A DNA stretch of 64,000 nucleotides from Roseibium album (lineage in GTDB: Bacteria; Pseudomonadota; Alphaproteobacteria; Rhizobiales; Stappiaceae), in the NCBI RefSeq assembly GCF_001404515.1, contig NZ_CXWE01000002.1, positions 1 to 64,000 of the forward strand, in the 5' to 3' direction. Positions 7,380 through 15,745 of the stretch are shown piece after piece. Each line of letters begins with the position of its first letter. The first letter of the stretch is position 1. Under the pieces are notes generated by a model. The model was not told the DNA's origin and did not search any database. It saw only the letters and a list, made by a program, of their open reading frames with translations. Both the position numbers and the translations under genes were made by a program.

Positions 7380-8947
7380 GGCGTCAACCCGAACGGCTCG
7401 GGTCTGAACAGCGCGCCGTTCATCACTTGCAAGTTGTCTGCCACCCGCAGAGGAGTTGACGCCTGCTCGAGAATGTCCCGGTGCAGATCCATTCCCGGAG
7501 CAATCTCGGTCACCATAAGGCCATGCTCCGTCAGCTTTATCACGCATCGCTCGGTCACATAGGTGGCCTCCTGCCCCTGCATCAGCGCACGCTTTCCGGA
7601 GAACGACACCTGATCGACCGCAGGAACGATTTTTGAGGTGTGACCCTCCCGGTCAATCACCAACCGACCGTCGTCGAGATGCATTTTAGCGCCCGCGTTG
7701 AACGTGCCGGAAAACACGATCCGCCTGGCCCGCGCGGTAATATCGACAAATCCCCCCGCGCCCGCGGTTCTGTGTGGCGTTGCCTTTAGCCTGGAAACAT
7801 TGACCGAACCGTCCGCACCTATTTCAAGGAAGGACAAGAGCGATGCATCAAATCCTCCCGCCTGGAAGTAGGCAAACTGGTGAGGGGAAGCAACGAAGGC
7901 CTCTGCATTCGCCGCGCAGCCGAACTTGAAGTCGAGAAGCGGAATACCGCCGACAGCGCCCTGTTCGATGACCCAGGTCACGTCACCATGACGTCCCTCT
8001 TCCAGGTAAACCCTCGGTACATTTGCAGAAACACCGAACCCGATATTGACCGACCAACCTTTTTTCAGCTCTTGCGAAACACGGCGTGCGATCACTTTCT
8101 GCACGCTGAATTCCATCAACTGAAAACTGTCGAGCGGCCTGATCAACTCACCGGATATGGCCGGATCATAGGGTGTGGCGGTTGTCTGCAGCATCTCCGG
8201 AGCTTCGACGACAACGTCAACAAGTATTCCCGGAACATGAACGTCGTGAGGTCTGATCGAGCCGTTCTGACCGACCTTGCGCACTTGTGCGATGACGGTA
8301 CCACCGCAATTATGCGCTGCCAGTGCCATTTCCATCGCACCGAGATAGGCCCCTTCCGATTCAAAACTCAGGTTGCCTCTCTGATCGCCCGTGGTCGCCC
8401 GGATAATCGCGATGTCAGGTTTGATCGCCGGGAAATACAGCCAGTCTTCTCCTTCAAACTCCATGTGACGCACCAGTGGTTCGGCGGCCGCCGCCGGGTT
8501 CATGGCACCGCCTTCCAGGTCTGGATCCACAAACGTCTCCATACCGACTTTCGTCAGGACACCGGGCCGGTGTCCGGCGCCTTCGCGCAACATGTCAAAA
8601 ATGATACCGGAGGGAAGATTGTAGGCTTTGACCTGGTTCTTGATGATCATTTGCCAGATAAGCGGCGGCTCCGCCTTTGATGGACCCGATGGATAGCTGC
8701 CTCCGATGATCTTTGTCAGACACCCGGATTTGGCGATGTGATCAACGCCCTTTGTGCCGAAAAAGTCGCCCGCCGCGATCGGGTGAATCGTCGTCAGATT
8801 TCGGGGAGCACCTGCCGCGTCGAACCGTTCGCCGAGCGCCTCCAGCACCGCGTCCGGACAGCAAAGGCCGCTTGAGGAATTCACTGCAACGACGGCGTTG
8901 TCGGGGATAAGCGCGACAGCTTCAGCCGCGGTTTTCTGTTTGGTCAC
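7376..8947 (-). CDS. Fused family I CoA-transferase (acyl-CoA:carboxylate CoA-transferase, YdiF/Pct-like)
   Basis: A 523-residue protein carrying both the alpha and beta halves of a family I CoA-transferase in one chain. The likely catalytic Glu is residue 328 in the motif EQGAVGGIP, which matches the E-x-G-x-x-GG active-site loop of YdiF and propionate CoA-transferase. It would activate a carboxylic acid using another acyl-CoA. The start codon is GTG at 8947 with a strong GGAGG six bases upstream. First gene of a three-gene operon with crotonase and Dabb protein, under operator 3 and divergent from an aldo/keto reductase. Confidence 0.92.
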   Translation of the reverse strand: MTKQKTAAEAVALIPDNAVVAVNSSSGLCCPDAVLEALGERFDAAGAPRNLTTIHPIAAGDFFGTKGVDHIAKSGCLTKIIGGSYPSGPSKAEPPLIWQMIIKNQVKAYNLPSGIIFDMLREGAGHRPGVLTKVGMETFVDPDLEGGAMNPAAAAEPLVRHMEFEGEDWLYFPAIKPDIAIIRATTGDQRGNLSFESEGAYLGAMEMALAAHNCGGTVIAQVRKVGQNGSIRPHDVHVPGILVDVVVEAPEMLQTTATPYDPAISGELIRPLDSFQLMEFSVQKVIARRVSQELKKGWSVNIGFGVSANVPRVYLEEGRHGDVTWVIEQGAVGGIPLLDFKFGCAANAEAFVASPHQFAYFQAGGFDASLLSFLEIGADGSVNVSRLKATPHRTAGAGGFVDITARARRIVFSGTFNAGAKMHLDDGRLVIDREGHTSKIVPAVDQVSFSGKRALMQGQEATYVTERCVIKLTEHGLMVTEIAPGMDLHRDILEQASTPLRVADNLQVMNGALFRPEPFGLTP

Positions 8948-8979
8948 AGCGTCCTCCGTGATTCGGATATTTACCCGAA

Positions 8980-8995
8980 GTAACTAGTTAGTTAT
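8980..8995. promoter_or_regulatory. Operator 3: GTAACTA-GT-TAGTTAT
   Basis: A 16-bp near-perfect copy of the region A palindrome, 33 bp upstream of the CoA-transferase GTG. One mismatch, at the outermost base. Confidence 0.75.
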
Positions 8996-9079
8996 TAAAC
9001 TATGCCAATCCGTGAGCATTGAATCAACCCCGGATTTCCTTTAAAAATCAAACAGTCGACAAATTCCCCTTCCTCTTAA

Positions 9080-9095
9080 GTAACTAATGAGTTAC
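9080..9095. promoter_or_regulatory. Operator 4: GTAACTA-AT-GAGTTAC
   Basis: A copy of the region A palindrome on the plus-strand side of the divergent promoter between the CoA-transferase and the aldo/keto reductase. Together with operator 5, 23 bp downstream, it forms a tandem pair. Confidence 0.75.
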
Positions 9096-9102
9096 AAATT
9101 AA

Positions 9103-9118
9103 GTAACCAAAAGGTTAC
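9103..9118. promoter_or_regulatory. Operator 5: GTAACCA-AA-AGGTTAC
   Basis: Second member of the tandem pair upstream of the aldo/keto reductase start at 9146. The five outer bases of each arm match the consensus exactly; the inner bases vary symmetrically in part, which argues for selected pairing and not chance. Confidence 0.75.
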
Positions 9119-9145
9119 AAGCCATCAGGTTCAAGGGAGGCTGAG

Positions 9146-9964
9146 ATGAATGTATCGTTCCAGAAAACCAACCAGCGTGCATTTGGCACATATCCGCTGA
9201 CGGGCGACCAGGCAAAAAACGCCATTCTGGCTGCGGCGGAGGCAGGTTATCGTGCATTCGATACGGCCCAGATGTACGGCAATGAAAAAGAAACCGGAGA
9301 AGCGCTCAAGGCAACAGGCTTGAAACGCGGGGATCTGTGCCTCACGACAAAGGTGCATCCCGATAATTTTGGTGAAGATGCTTTCCTGGCCTCGGTGGAA
9401 AAAAGCCTTCGGGATCTGCAAACGGACTACGTCGACATCCTGTTGCTGCATTGGCCGCCGGTTGGCGGCGATATCACCCCGTCTCTTGAGCTATTGCAGT
9501 CGGCCCGGGACAGAAACCTGACGAAGAATATCGGCGTTTCGAACTATACCGTGCAGATGATGAAGGACGCGGTTGCCATCGTCGATGCGCCGATCGTCAC
9601 CAACCAGGTGGAATTTCATCCGCTGTTGAATCAGGACAAGCTCCTGGCGGGTGCGAACGAAATCGGCATTCCGCTATCCTCCTACTCTTCGGTTGCACGC
9701 GGCGAAGTTTTCAAACAGCCCCTGTTTGCGGACATCGGCAAGGCTTACGGCAAGAACGCCGGCCAGGTTGTTCTGCGCTGGATCCTGCAAAAGGGTGTCA
9801 GCATAAACACGATGTCGACAAAGCCGGAAAACATCCGGTCAAACTTCGACATCATGGATTTCACATTGTCTTCGGTGGACATGGCGCGCATCGATGAGTT
9901 GACACACCGGAACTACCGGATCGTCACCAGGGATCTCGTTCCATGGGCCCCTGAATGGGATTGA
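9146..9964 (+). CDS. Aldo/keto reductase (2,5-diketo-D-gluconate reductase-like)
   Basis: A 272-residue AKR of the compact DkgA/B type. The tetrad is Asp39, Tyr44, Lys69 and His102 (FDTAQMYGNE, TTKVHP, LLLHWPP). NADPH-dependent reduction of a ketone or aldehyde, or the reverse, is expected. It is monocistronic: a tandem operator pair lies upstream and a strong bidirectional hairpin follows its stop. An AAGGGAGG ribosome site sits just before the ATG. The substrate is not readable from sequence. Confidence 0.9.
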   Translation: MNVSFQKTNQRAFGTYPLTGDQAKNAILAAAEAGYRAFDTAQMYGNEKETGEALKATGLKRGDLCLTTKVHPDNFGEDAFLASVEKSLRDLQTDYVDILLLHWPPVGGDITPSLELLQSARDRNLTKNIGVSNYTVQMMKDAVAIVDAPIVTNQVEFHPLLNQDKLLAGANEIGIPLSSYSSVARGEVFKQPLFADIGKAYGKNAGQVVLRWILQKGVSINTMSTKPENIRSNFDIMDFTLSSVDMARIDELTHRNYRIVTRDLVPWAPEWD

Positions 9965-9984
9965 TCGGGGCCGGTTACAGACAG

Positions 9985-10018
9985 GCAAAAAAGAGGGCGA
10001 TCACCTGATCGCCCTTTT
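9985..10018. terminator. Bidirectional terminator between convergent genes
   Basis: A GGGCGATC/GATCGCCC stem with short loop (9995-10014) is flanked by CAAAAAAGA on the left and TTTT on the right. The A tract becomes a T tract on the minus strand, so it can end both the plus-strand aldo/keto reductase transcript and the minus-strand transporter/oxidoreductase operon that stops at 10036. Confidence 0.85.
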
Positions 10019-10035
10019 CAGTTGGGGAAGCCCGT

Positions 10036-11637
10036 TCAGTTATTGCCCCGAATGAGGTCGCTCGCCTTTTCGGCAATCATGATGGTCGGCGCATTGGTAT
10101 TCGAGCCGATGACACTGGGCATCACTGAACTGTCACATATCCTTATTCCCTCCAGTCCGCGCACACGCAGCGACGGATCGACCACCGCCATCTCATCCAC
10201 GCCCATTTTGCAGGTGCAGGTCGGGTGATAGGACGTTCGCCCGTACTGACGCGCATATGCCTCGAGGTCTGACCGGGACTTGACGGTGTCATCGGGAAAG
10301 CGGGTCGACTTGATGTATTTCTGCAAGGAAGGTTGCTCGAAAATTTCCCGGCTGATCTTCACACCTTCGATGCCCGTTTTCAGATCATCAGGCTCAGCCA
10401 GAAAATTCGGATCAACGATCGGAAGGTCGTCGGGATCGGCTGATCTCAATCGAACCGTGCCCCGGCTCTTCGGGCGAAGCGCGTAGGAATTCAACGTGAT
10501 CCCCGAAGCCCCCTTGCGCACGCTCGGCACGCCTGCCTCGGCGCCCGCGCCTGCCAGGAAGTGGAATTGAAGATCGGGAACCGGTTGGTCGGCGTCGGCG
10601 TACCAGAACGCACCTCCCTCGACGACATTGGAGGTGATCGGCCCGGACCTGAACAGCAGATACTCCATCCCCGCCCATGCGGCCCAGTGCAGCTTGTTGT
10701 ATTTGTCGAGACTATCGTGTCCCTTGAGCTCGGCCACGATGTCGATCCCGAAGTGATCGTGCAGGTTCTCCCCCACACCCGGCAGATCATGAATGACATC
10801 GATGCCATGCTCCCTGAGATGCGCGGCCGGTCCGATGCCCGAGAGCATCATGATTTTCGGAGTACCTATTGCCCCCGACGTGACGACGACTTCGCTCTCG
10901 GCATTTGCCTTGTGCTTCACATCATCTTTGACGTACTCGACACCGGTTGCCCGATTGCCCTGGAACGTGATTTTCCGGACAAGGCAGCCGGTTTCAACCG
11001 TCAGGTTTTTCCGGTTCAACACTGGTTTCAGATAGCCAACGGCGGCTGAACAACGTCTGTAGTTTTTCGTGGTCGTCTGGTAGACACCGCAACCGGCCTG
11101 CGTCTCACCATTGAAATCGTGGCTGAAAGGAATTCCACGCTCCTGGCAGGCCTGCACAAAAGCCCTTGTCATGACTTGCGGATCAGGAATGTTGGAGACA
11201 CCAAGCGGACCGTCCGTTCCGTGCCAGTCGCCGGAAAGCACGGTGTTGCCCTCCGAGCGCAGGAAATACTGCTGGATTTCACTGAAGGACCAGCCCTTGC
11301 ACCCCTCCTCATGCGCCCAGCGGTCATAGTCCACAGGGTTTCCGCGGGTGAAGACTTCCGCGTTGATTGAACTGCCCCCACCGATGACACGCGCCTGGGC
11401 ATATGGAATTTCACGGTTGTTTGCATGCTTTTGGGGTGCCGTGACGAGGCCCCATGTATGCGGACCGGTCGTCATCTTGGCGAAGCCGACCGGCATGTGG
11501 ATCAAGGGGTGGGAATCCCTGCCACCGGCTTCGAGCAGCAGCACGCGCGCGTCTGCATTCTCGCTCAGCCGACTGGCCAGAACGCAACCGGCTGACCCGC
11601 CGCCCACAATGACAAAATCATAGCCGCTTTCAGTCAT
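10036..11637 (-). CDS. GMC-family FAD oxidoreductase (choline/alcohol dehydrogenase-like)
   Basis: A 533-residue GMC oxidoreductase. The N-terminal FAD site DFVIVGGGSAGCVLASRLSE is at about residues 7-26, the GMC signature RVIGGGSSINAEVFTRGNP near 86, and the catalytic His/Asn pair in SYHPTCTCKMG and SNTNAPTIMIAEKASDLI near the C-terminus. It oxidises a primary alcohol and passes electrons to a quinone or oxygen. The start at 11637 forms a TGATG junction with the aldehyde dehydrogenase stop. Last gene of the CUT2 transporter operon. Together with the aldehyde dehydrogenase it could convert an alcohol to an acid for later CoA activation. Confidence 0.92.
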   Translation of the reverse strand: MTESGYDFVIVGGGSAGCVLASRLSENADARVLLLEAGGRDSHPLIHMPVGFAKMTTGPHTWGLVTAPQKHANNREIPYAQARVIGGGSSINAEVFTRGNPVDYDRWAHEEGCKGWSFSEIQQYFLRSEGNTVLSGDWHGTDGPLGVSNIPDPQVMTRAFVQACQERGIPFSHDFNGETQAGCGVYQTTTKNYRRCSAAVGYLKPVLNRKNLTVETGCLVRKITFQGNRATGVEYVKDDVKHKANAESEVVVTSGAIGTPKIMMLSGIGPAAHLREHGIDVIHDLPGVGENLHDHFGIDIVAELKGHDSLDKYNKLHWAAWAGMEYLLFRSGPITSNVVEGGAFWYADADQPVPDLQFHFLAGAGAEAGVPSVRKGASGITLNSYALRPKSRGTVRLRSADPDDLPIVDPNFLAEPDDLKTGIEGVKISREIFEQPSLQKYIKSTRFPDDTVKSRSDLEAYARQYGRTSYHPTCTCKMGVDEMAVVDPSLRVRGLEGIRICDSSVMPSVIGSNTNAPTIMIAEKASDLIRGNN

Positions 11638-13139
11638 CACGCCACCCACGGTGTCCGTTTTCCGATCTCAATGTGCACGGATTTGACCTGGGTGTATTCT
11701 TCAACCCCGTAGATGCCGGCTTCGCGACCCCACCCGGATTGCTTGAAACCGCCAATCGGGAGTTCCGGCCCGCCGGAGAGGGTGGTATTGATCCAGAAAC
11801 GCCCGGCCTGCACACGCCGCGTGACGACAAGAGCCTTGTCGATATTCTTGGTCCAGACACTGGCAGCCAGGCCGTATTCGGTGTCATTTGCGATCGCCAC
11901 AGCCTCTTCGAGCGTATCGAATGGCATGACAGTCAATACGGGACCGAAAATCTCTTCGCGTGCAATCGTCATCTCACTGGTGACGTTTCCAAATAGCGTC
12001 GGAGCGATATATTGCCCATGGCCGAAATCAAGCTGCTCGCCCCCATGGATCAGCGTCGCGCCCTCGGCACGGCCTTTCTCGATATATCCCATGATCGTCG
12101 TGTTCTGGGCATCGGTCGTGATCGCCCCAACCTGGGTCCTTTCGTCCAGAGGGTCACCAACGCGCACTTTCCTGAACTTTTCCGCGACCATGGACGCAAA
12201 TTTCTCGGCAACGGTTCGCTCAACGATCAGTCTGGAACCCGAAACACAACATTGACCCGTATTGAATCCTATGCCAAAGGCAACACCATCCGCGGCATCT
12301 TCCAGATCCGCATCTGCGAATACGATCTGCGGGTTCTTGCCGCCCAGTTCCAGCCCCAGCTTCTTGAAATTGGATTTTCCCGACGCTTCAACGACACGGC
12401 GACCGACCGCCGTCGAGCCGGTAAAAGACAGCATGTCAACCTGCTCATGTTCGATCAAGCCCTGCCCTATTGTGCTGCCGGAACCGGTCACGACATTCAA
12501 CACGCCTGCCGGCAATCCCGCATCATGCAAGATCTCCGCGAGGATCAGGGTTGTTGCCGAAGTGACTTCCGAGGGTTTGGCAACGATCGTGCAACCGGCC
12601 GCAAGAATATACGGAATGCGCTCGCACAGGATCAGGAATGGAAAGTTCCACGGCGTAATGACACCAACGACACCGACAGGTTCGCGTGTTACGACGCCGA
12701 ACATGCCGTCCCCGAGATTGTTGAAACTGTCGCCGTGAAGAGACCGTGCCAGCCCGCTTGCATATTCGAACATGCCGACACAGCCCCCGACTTCCGCACG
12801 CGCCTGTGAGATCGGCTTGCCGTTTTCCAAAGTCTCCCAGTAGGCGATTTCTTCCGCTCGCGTCCGGACACCTTCAGCAGCTTTCAAAAGCACAGCGGCA
12901 CGGTCAGCGCCCGAAAGACCCGACCAGCGCCGGTCGTCAAAGGCTTTCCGGGCAGCATTAACGGCTGCATCCAGATCGGCATCCGTGCATTTCGGGATCC
13001 GGGTAACAGGAACGCCATGCCCGGGCGAAAACCTTTCAAACACCTCGCGACTTTCTATCGGCGACCAGGAACCGTCTACGAAAAACCCGAATTCCCTGGG
13101 TTGATCTGGAAGGCTTAGTACGATGCTTGAATCACTCAT
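11637..13139 (-). CDS. NAD(P)-dependent aldehyde dehydrogenase
   Basis: A 500-residue class 1/2-like ALDH. Catalytic Glu264 in LELGGKNP and Cys298 in FNTGQCCVSG are present, as is the TPWNFPF substrate-channel motif near 162-168. The start at 13139 is supported by GGGGA six bases upstream; an ATG two codons earlier abuts the same Shine-Dalgarno, and the longer open frame would run 54 bp into the cupin-protein gene. Coupled to the GMC oxidoreductase. It likely makes the carboxylate that the CoA-transferase activates (inference). Confidence 0.93.
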   Translation of the reverse strand: MSDSSIVLSLPDQPREFGFFVDGSWSPIESREVFERFSPGHGVPVTRIPKCTDADLDAAVNAARKAFDDRRWSGLSGADRAAVLLKAAEGVRTRAEEIAYWETLENGKPISQARAEVGGCVGMFEYASGLARSLHGDSFNNLGDGMFGVVTREPVGVVGVITPWNFPFLILCERIPYILAAGCTIVAKPSEVTSATTLILAEILHDAGLPAGVLNVVTGSGSTIGQGLIEHEQVDMLSFTGSTAVGRRVVEASGKSNFKKLGLELGGKNPQIVFADADLEDAADGVAFGIGFNTGQCCVSGSRLIVERTVAEKFASMVAEKFRKVRVGDPLDERTQVGAITTDAQNTTIMGYIEKGRAEGATLIHGGEQLDFGHGQYIAPTLFGNVTSEMTIAREEIFGPVLTVMPFDTLEEAVAIANDTEYGLAASVWTKNIDKALVVTRRVQAGRFWINTTLSGGPELPIGGFKQSGWGREAGIYGVEEYTQVKSVHIEIGKRTPWVA

Positions 13140-13191
13140 TTTCATTCCCCAACGAAGAAACTTCGGAAACCGGATTTGAAGCGAATTGGAT

Positions 13192-13755
13192 TTAAGAGGT
13201 TGCGTCGAGGCTGGTACGCCATTCATTCCAACCACCTTCAACCGAAGAAGGTGCGGCATGCCATTCGGGCATCGGCAATCCCGTGGCGGGATCCCTTGAG
13301 GGAATGGGGAGCATCATTATTCGTTTGCAGGCTCTTTTGTAGTCCTCGTCAGACAAAAAGGCCTCCTGAATATCATCCCAGTCGCGACCATCCGGGTAGC
13401 CGCCGCACATATGGACATTGTCCGACCTGGCGATCATTTCGTGGCTGACCCCGGCAGGCATTAGAATGACATCACCCGCGTCGATCTTCACTTTTGTCCA
13501 TCCGCCTTCTCCGACAGACAGGCTGAACTCAATCCAGCCTTGTGCGCAGCCCAGGCACTCATGTGTTGTCGAGTGAAAATGTGCGTACTCGTAGATCCCC
13601 GGGTAGTCCCAGTTGTTCGACCATCCATTTGATACAAATAGCCGTTTGATTGCATCGGCACCGCCGCCCGGGACAACATTGCGATGCACAAGAAGTGGAA
13701 ACCGGTTGTTGGGAATCCGGCCCTGCGGTCTGGACATGTAGGCTTCGGTAGTCAT
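13192..13755 (-). CDS. Cupin-domain protein (YjlB-like)
   Basis: A 187-residue single-domain cupin. The first metal motif is visible as EYAHFHSTTHECLGCAQG (about residues 56-73) and the second as MPAGVSHEMI (about 98-107), giving His/His/Glu/His-type ligands. Small cupins of this kind are metal-dependent isomerases, hydrolases or unassigned proteins. It lies between the zinc dehydrogenase and aldehyde dehydrogenase genes of the transporter operon, 15 bp after the former. GAGGG precedes the ATG. A sugar or keto-sugar isomerase role would fit but is not shown. Confidence 0.8.
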   Translation of the reverse strand: MTTEAYMSRPQGRIPNNRFPLLVHRNVVPGGGADAIKRLFVSNGWSNNWDYPGIYEYAHFHSTTHECLGCAQGWIEFSLSVGEGGWTKVKIDAGDVILMPAGVSHEMIARSDNVHMCGGYPDGRDWDDIQEAFLSDEDYKRACKRIMMLPIPSRDPATGLPMPEWHAAPSSVEGGWNEWRTSLDATS

Positions 13756-13770
13756 TTCAACTTGCCCTCT

Positions 13771-14796
13771 TCACATCACGATTTGCGTTTTCAAGTCTTC
13801 CGGTCGGTCGACCAGACTGTCGAAGGCCGACTGGATGTCGGCAAGCGGAAACGTCGCGCCGGTAAACGCCTCGGTCCTGATACGGCCGTGGGTCAGAAGC
13901 GTCAGGCTGTCATGCATGTCCTGCCCCATACCGGCGACGGAGCCCTTGATCGAGTTTTCTTCAAGGATCGTCCGTAATATGTCGACCGGTAACGTCTCGC
14001 CGGCTCCGGTCAGTCCGAATGCTGCTATGTGGCCGCCCTTGCGAATGAGCTGCATGGCGGTCTGGTAGAGCGAAGGGTGACCGACACTCTCAATCACGAT
14101 ATCCGCGCCACGCCCTTCCGTGGCACGCATCACGGTTGCTTCGAGTTCGGCTGGATCAGTGACACCGTAATCGGCACCCGCTTCCAGTGCCAGGCGAACA
14201 CGGTCTCTTGAAATGTCGGAGACGATTATCGGTGCTGCGCCGATCGTGCGCAAAAGCTGGACATGAAGATTGCCAATTGGCCCTGCCCCGATCACCACAA
14301 CCGATTGCCCGAAGGTGATCCGGGCTTTCCGGGCGGCACGGACAACGCAGGCGAGCGGTTCTGTTAGCGCCAGAACGGCTTGTGGTGTCTTGTCCGGAGC
14401 AGCAATGACCAGACGCGCCGGAACCGCAATGAATTCAGCGAAGGCACCGTTGATGGTGATACCCATCTGTTGCATGTCCGGACAGTTCAGGATTTCGTTG
14501 CGCCGACACCAGTAGCAGTGTCCGCAGCCGATGTTCATATCGACCACAACCGATTGTCCGACCTTCGTGCCCTCAACATTTTTTCCGGTTTCGACGACCG
14601 TCCCGGTGAACTCGTGACCCGGGATCAGCGGCAGCTTGTCGGCCGCGTAGTGACCGTTGAAAATATGCATGTCCGTACCGCAGATGCCGGTTCGGGCAAT
14701 CTTGACCAGCACCTGATCGTCACCGACCGACGGCATCGGCACGTTGCGCAACTCAAACCTGCCGGGTTTGACAAGATATGCCGCCAGCATCGTCAT
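13771..14796 (-). CDS. Zinc-dependent alcohol dehydrogenase (MDR; threonine/sorbitol dehydrogenase-like)
   Basis: A 341-residue medium-chain dehydrogenase. Catalytic zinc ligands Cys39 (GICGTD) and His61-Glu62 (PGHEFTG) are present. The structural zinc lobe has Cys91, Cys94, Cys97 and Cys105. The NAD fold has VVIGAGPIG. Polyol or amino-alcohol oxidation by NAD is the usual activity. The start at 14796 overlaps the permease stop by 4 bp (ATGA); the longer open frame upstream is a permease shadow. It is the first catabolic gene after the sugar transporter genes, so it probably performs the first oxidation of the imported compound. Confidence 0.92.
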   Translation of the reverse strand: MTMLAAYLVKPGRFELRNVPMPSVGDDQVLVKIARTGICGTDMHIFNGHYAADKLPLIPGHEFTGTVVETGKNVEGTKVGQSVVVDMNIGCGHCYWCRRNEILNCPDMQQMGITINGAFAEFIAVPARLVIAAPDKTPQAVLALTEPLACVVRAARKARITFGQSVVVIGAGPIGNLHVQLLRTIGAAPIIVSDISRDRVRLALEAGADYGVTDPAELEATVMRATEGRGADIVIESVGHPSLYQTAMQLIRKGGHIAAFGLTGAGETLPVDILRTILEENSIKGSVAGMGQDMHDSLTLLTHGRIRTEAFTGATFPLADIQSAFDSLVDRPEDLKTQIVM

Positions 14797-15737
14797 TTGA
14801 CAACGCCTCTGAGTTTCGACCGGTCGATCGTCAGTGCGATGGCGGCGATCAGCACGATCCCGAACACCATCTGCTGCTGGGTCGCGTCGATTTCCAGGTA
14901 GACCATGGCGGCCCGGATCACCATGACGATAAGTGTCCCGATCGCGGTGTTGAGCACACCACCGACACCGCCGGTCAACGGCGTGCCGCCAACCAGTACG
15001 GCCACGATGGCAAGCAGCAGAAATCCGTTCGCCAGGTTGGCATCGCCTCCGGATAGTTTCACGGAAAAGATCAGTCCGGCGACGGCGGCGAAGACGCCGG
15101 AAATGGCGAAAGCAAGGATCTTCACTCGGTCGACGTTGAGGCCGGACGCAATTGCTGCAGGTTCGCCGGAACCGACCGCTTTCAAGGACCTTCCGAATGT
15201 GGTCCGTGTCTGCAGGAACCACGCCAGCACCAACAGAACAATTGCGATTACCAGCTCGTGCGGGACACCCGCCGTGTTGCCGAACATCCAGCCGAAGCTC
15301 GAATTCCGCAGCTCGGCATCCATGTAGAGTGCGCGCTGACCGGAAAAATACTTCGCCGCAGAAAGCGCGACGAAGCCCATGGCGAGCGTGGAGACAAAGC
15401 TCGGCACATAAAGACGCGTCGTCACGAATCCGGAGATCGCGCCAACAATGAATCCCGCCGCGACAGCAACAAGGGCAACCCCGACACCGAATTTGGCAAG
15501 ATAGACCGTGGCGATCACGGTCACCAGATTGGCAAGCTGCTGAACCGAGAGGTCGATCCCGCCGATATAGATGGCGAAAGTCATGCCCAGCGCCATGATG
15601 AACAGCGGCACCACATCGGTGACCAGGGACAACAGGCCCGCGGGGTCAAAGAAGCTGGGATTGGCAATACCGACCAGCAGGACCAGCACGAGAAGCGTGA
15701 TCCAGGGAAGATGCGGCTTGATACGTTCGAATGACAT
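14793..15737 (-). CDS. CUT2 sugar ABC transporter permease (RbsC-like), second
   Basis: A 314-residue polytopic membrane protein of the RbsC/AraH family. The hallmark IGGIDLSVQQLANL segment lies near residues 58-72 and a run of hydrophobic helices follows. It pairs with the longer permease at 17263-18306, so the channel is probably a heterodimer served by a single double ATPase between them. The gene begins 8 bp after the ATPase stop. Substrate class is sugar or polyol by family. Confidence 0.92.
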   Translation of the reverse strand: MSFERIKPHLPWITLLVLVLLVGIANPSFFDPAGLLSLVTDVVPLFIMALGMTFAIYIGGIDLSVQQLANLVTVIATVYLAKFGVGVALVAVAAGFIVGAISGFVTTRLYVPSFVSTLAMGFVALSAAKYFSGQRALYMDAELRNSSFGWMFGNTAGVPHELVIAIVLLVLAWFLQTRTTFGRSLKAVGSGEPAAIASGLNVDRVKILAFAISGVFAAVAGLIFSVKLSGGDANLANGFLLLAIVAVLVGGTPLTGGVGGVLNTAIGTLIVMVIRAAMVYLEIDATQQQMVFGIVLIAAIALTIDRSKLRGVVK

Positions 15738-15745
15738 TTTCAGCC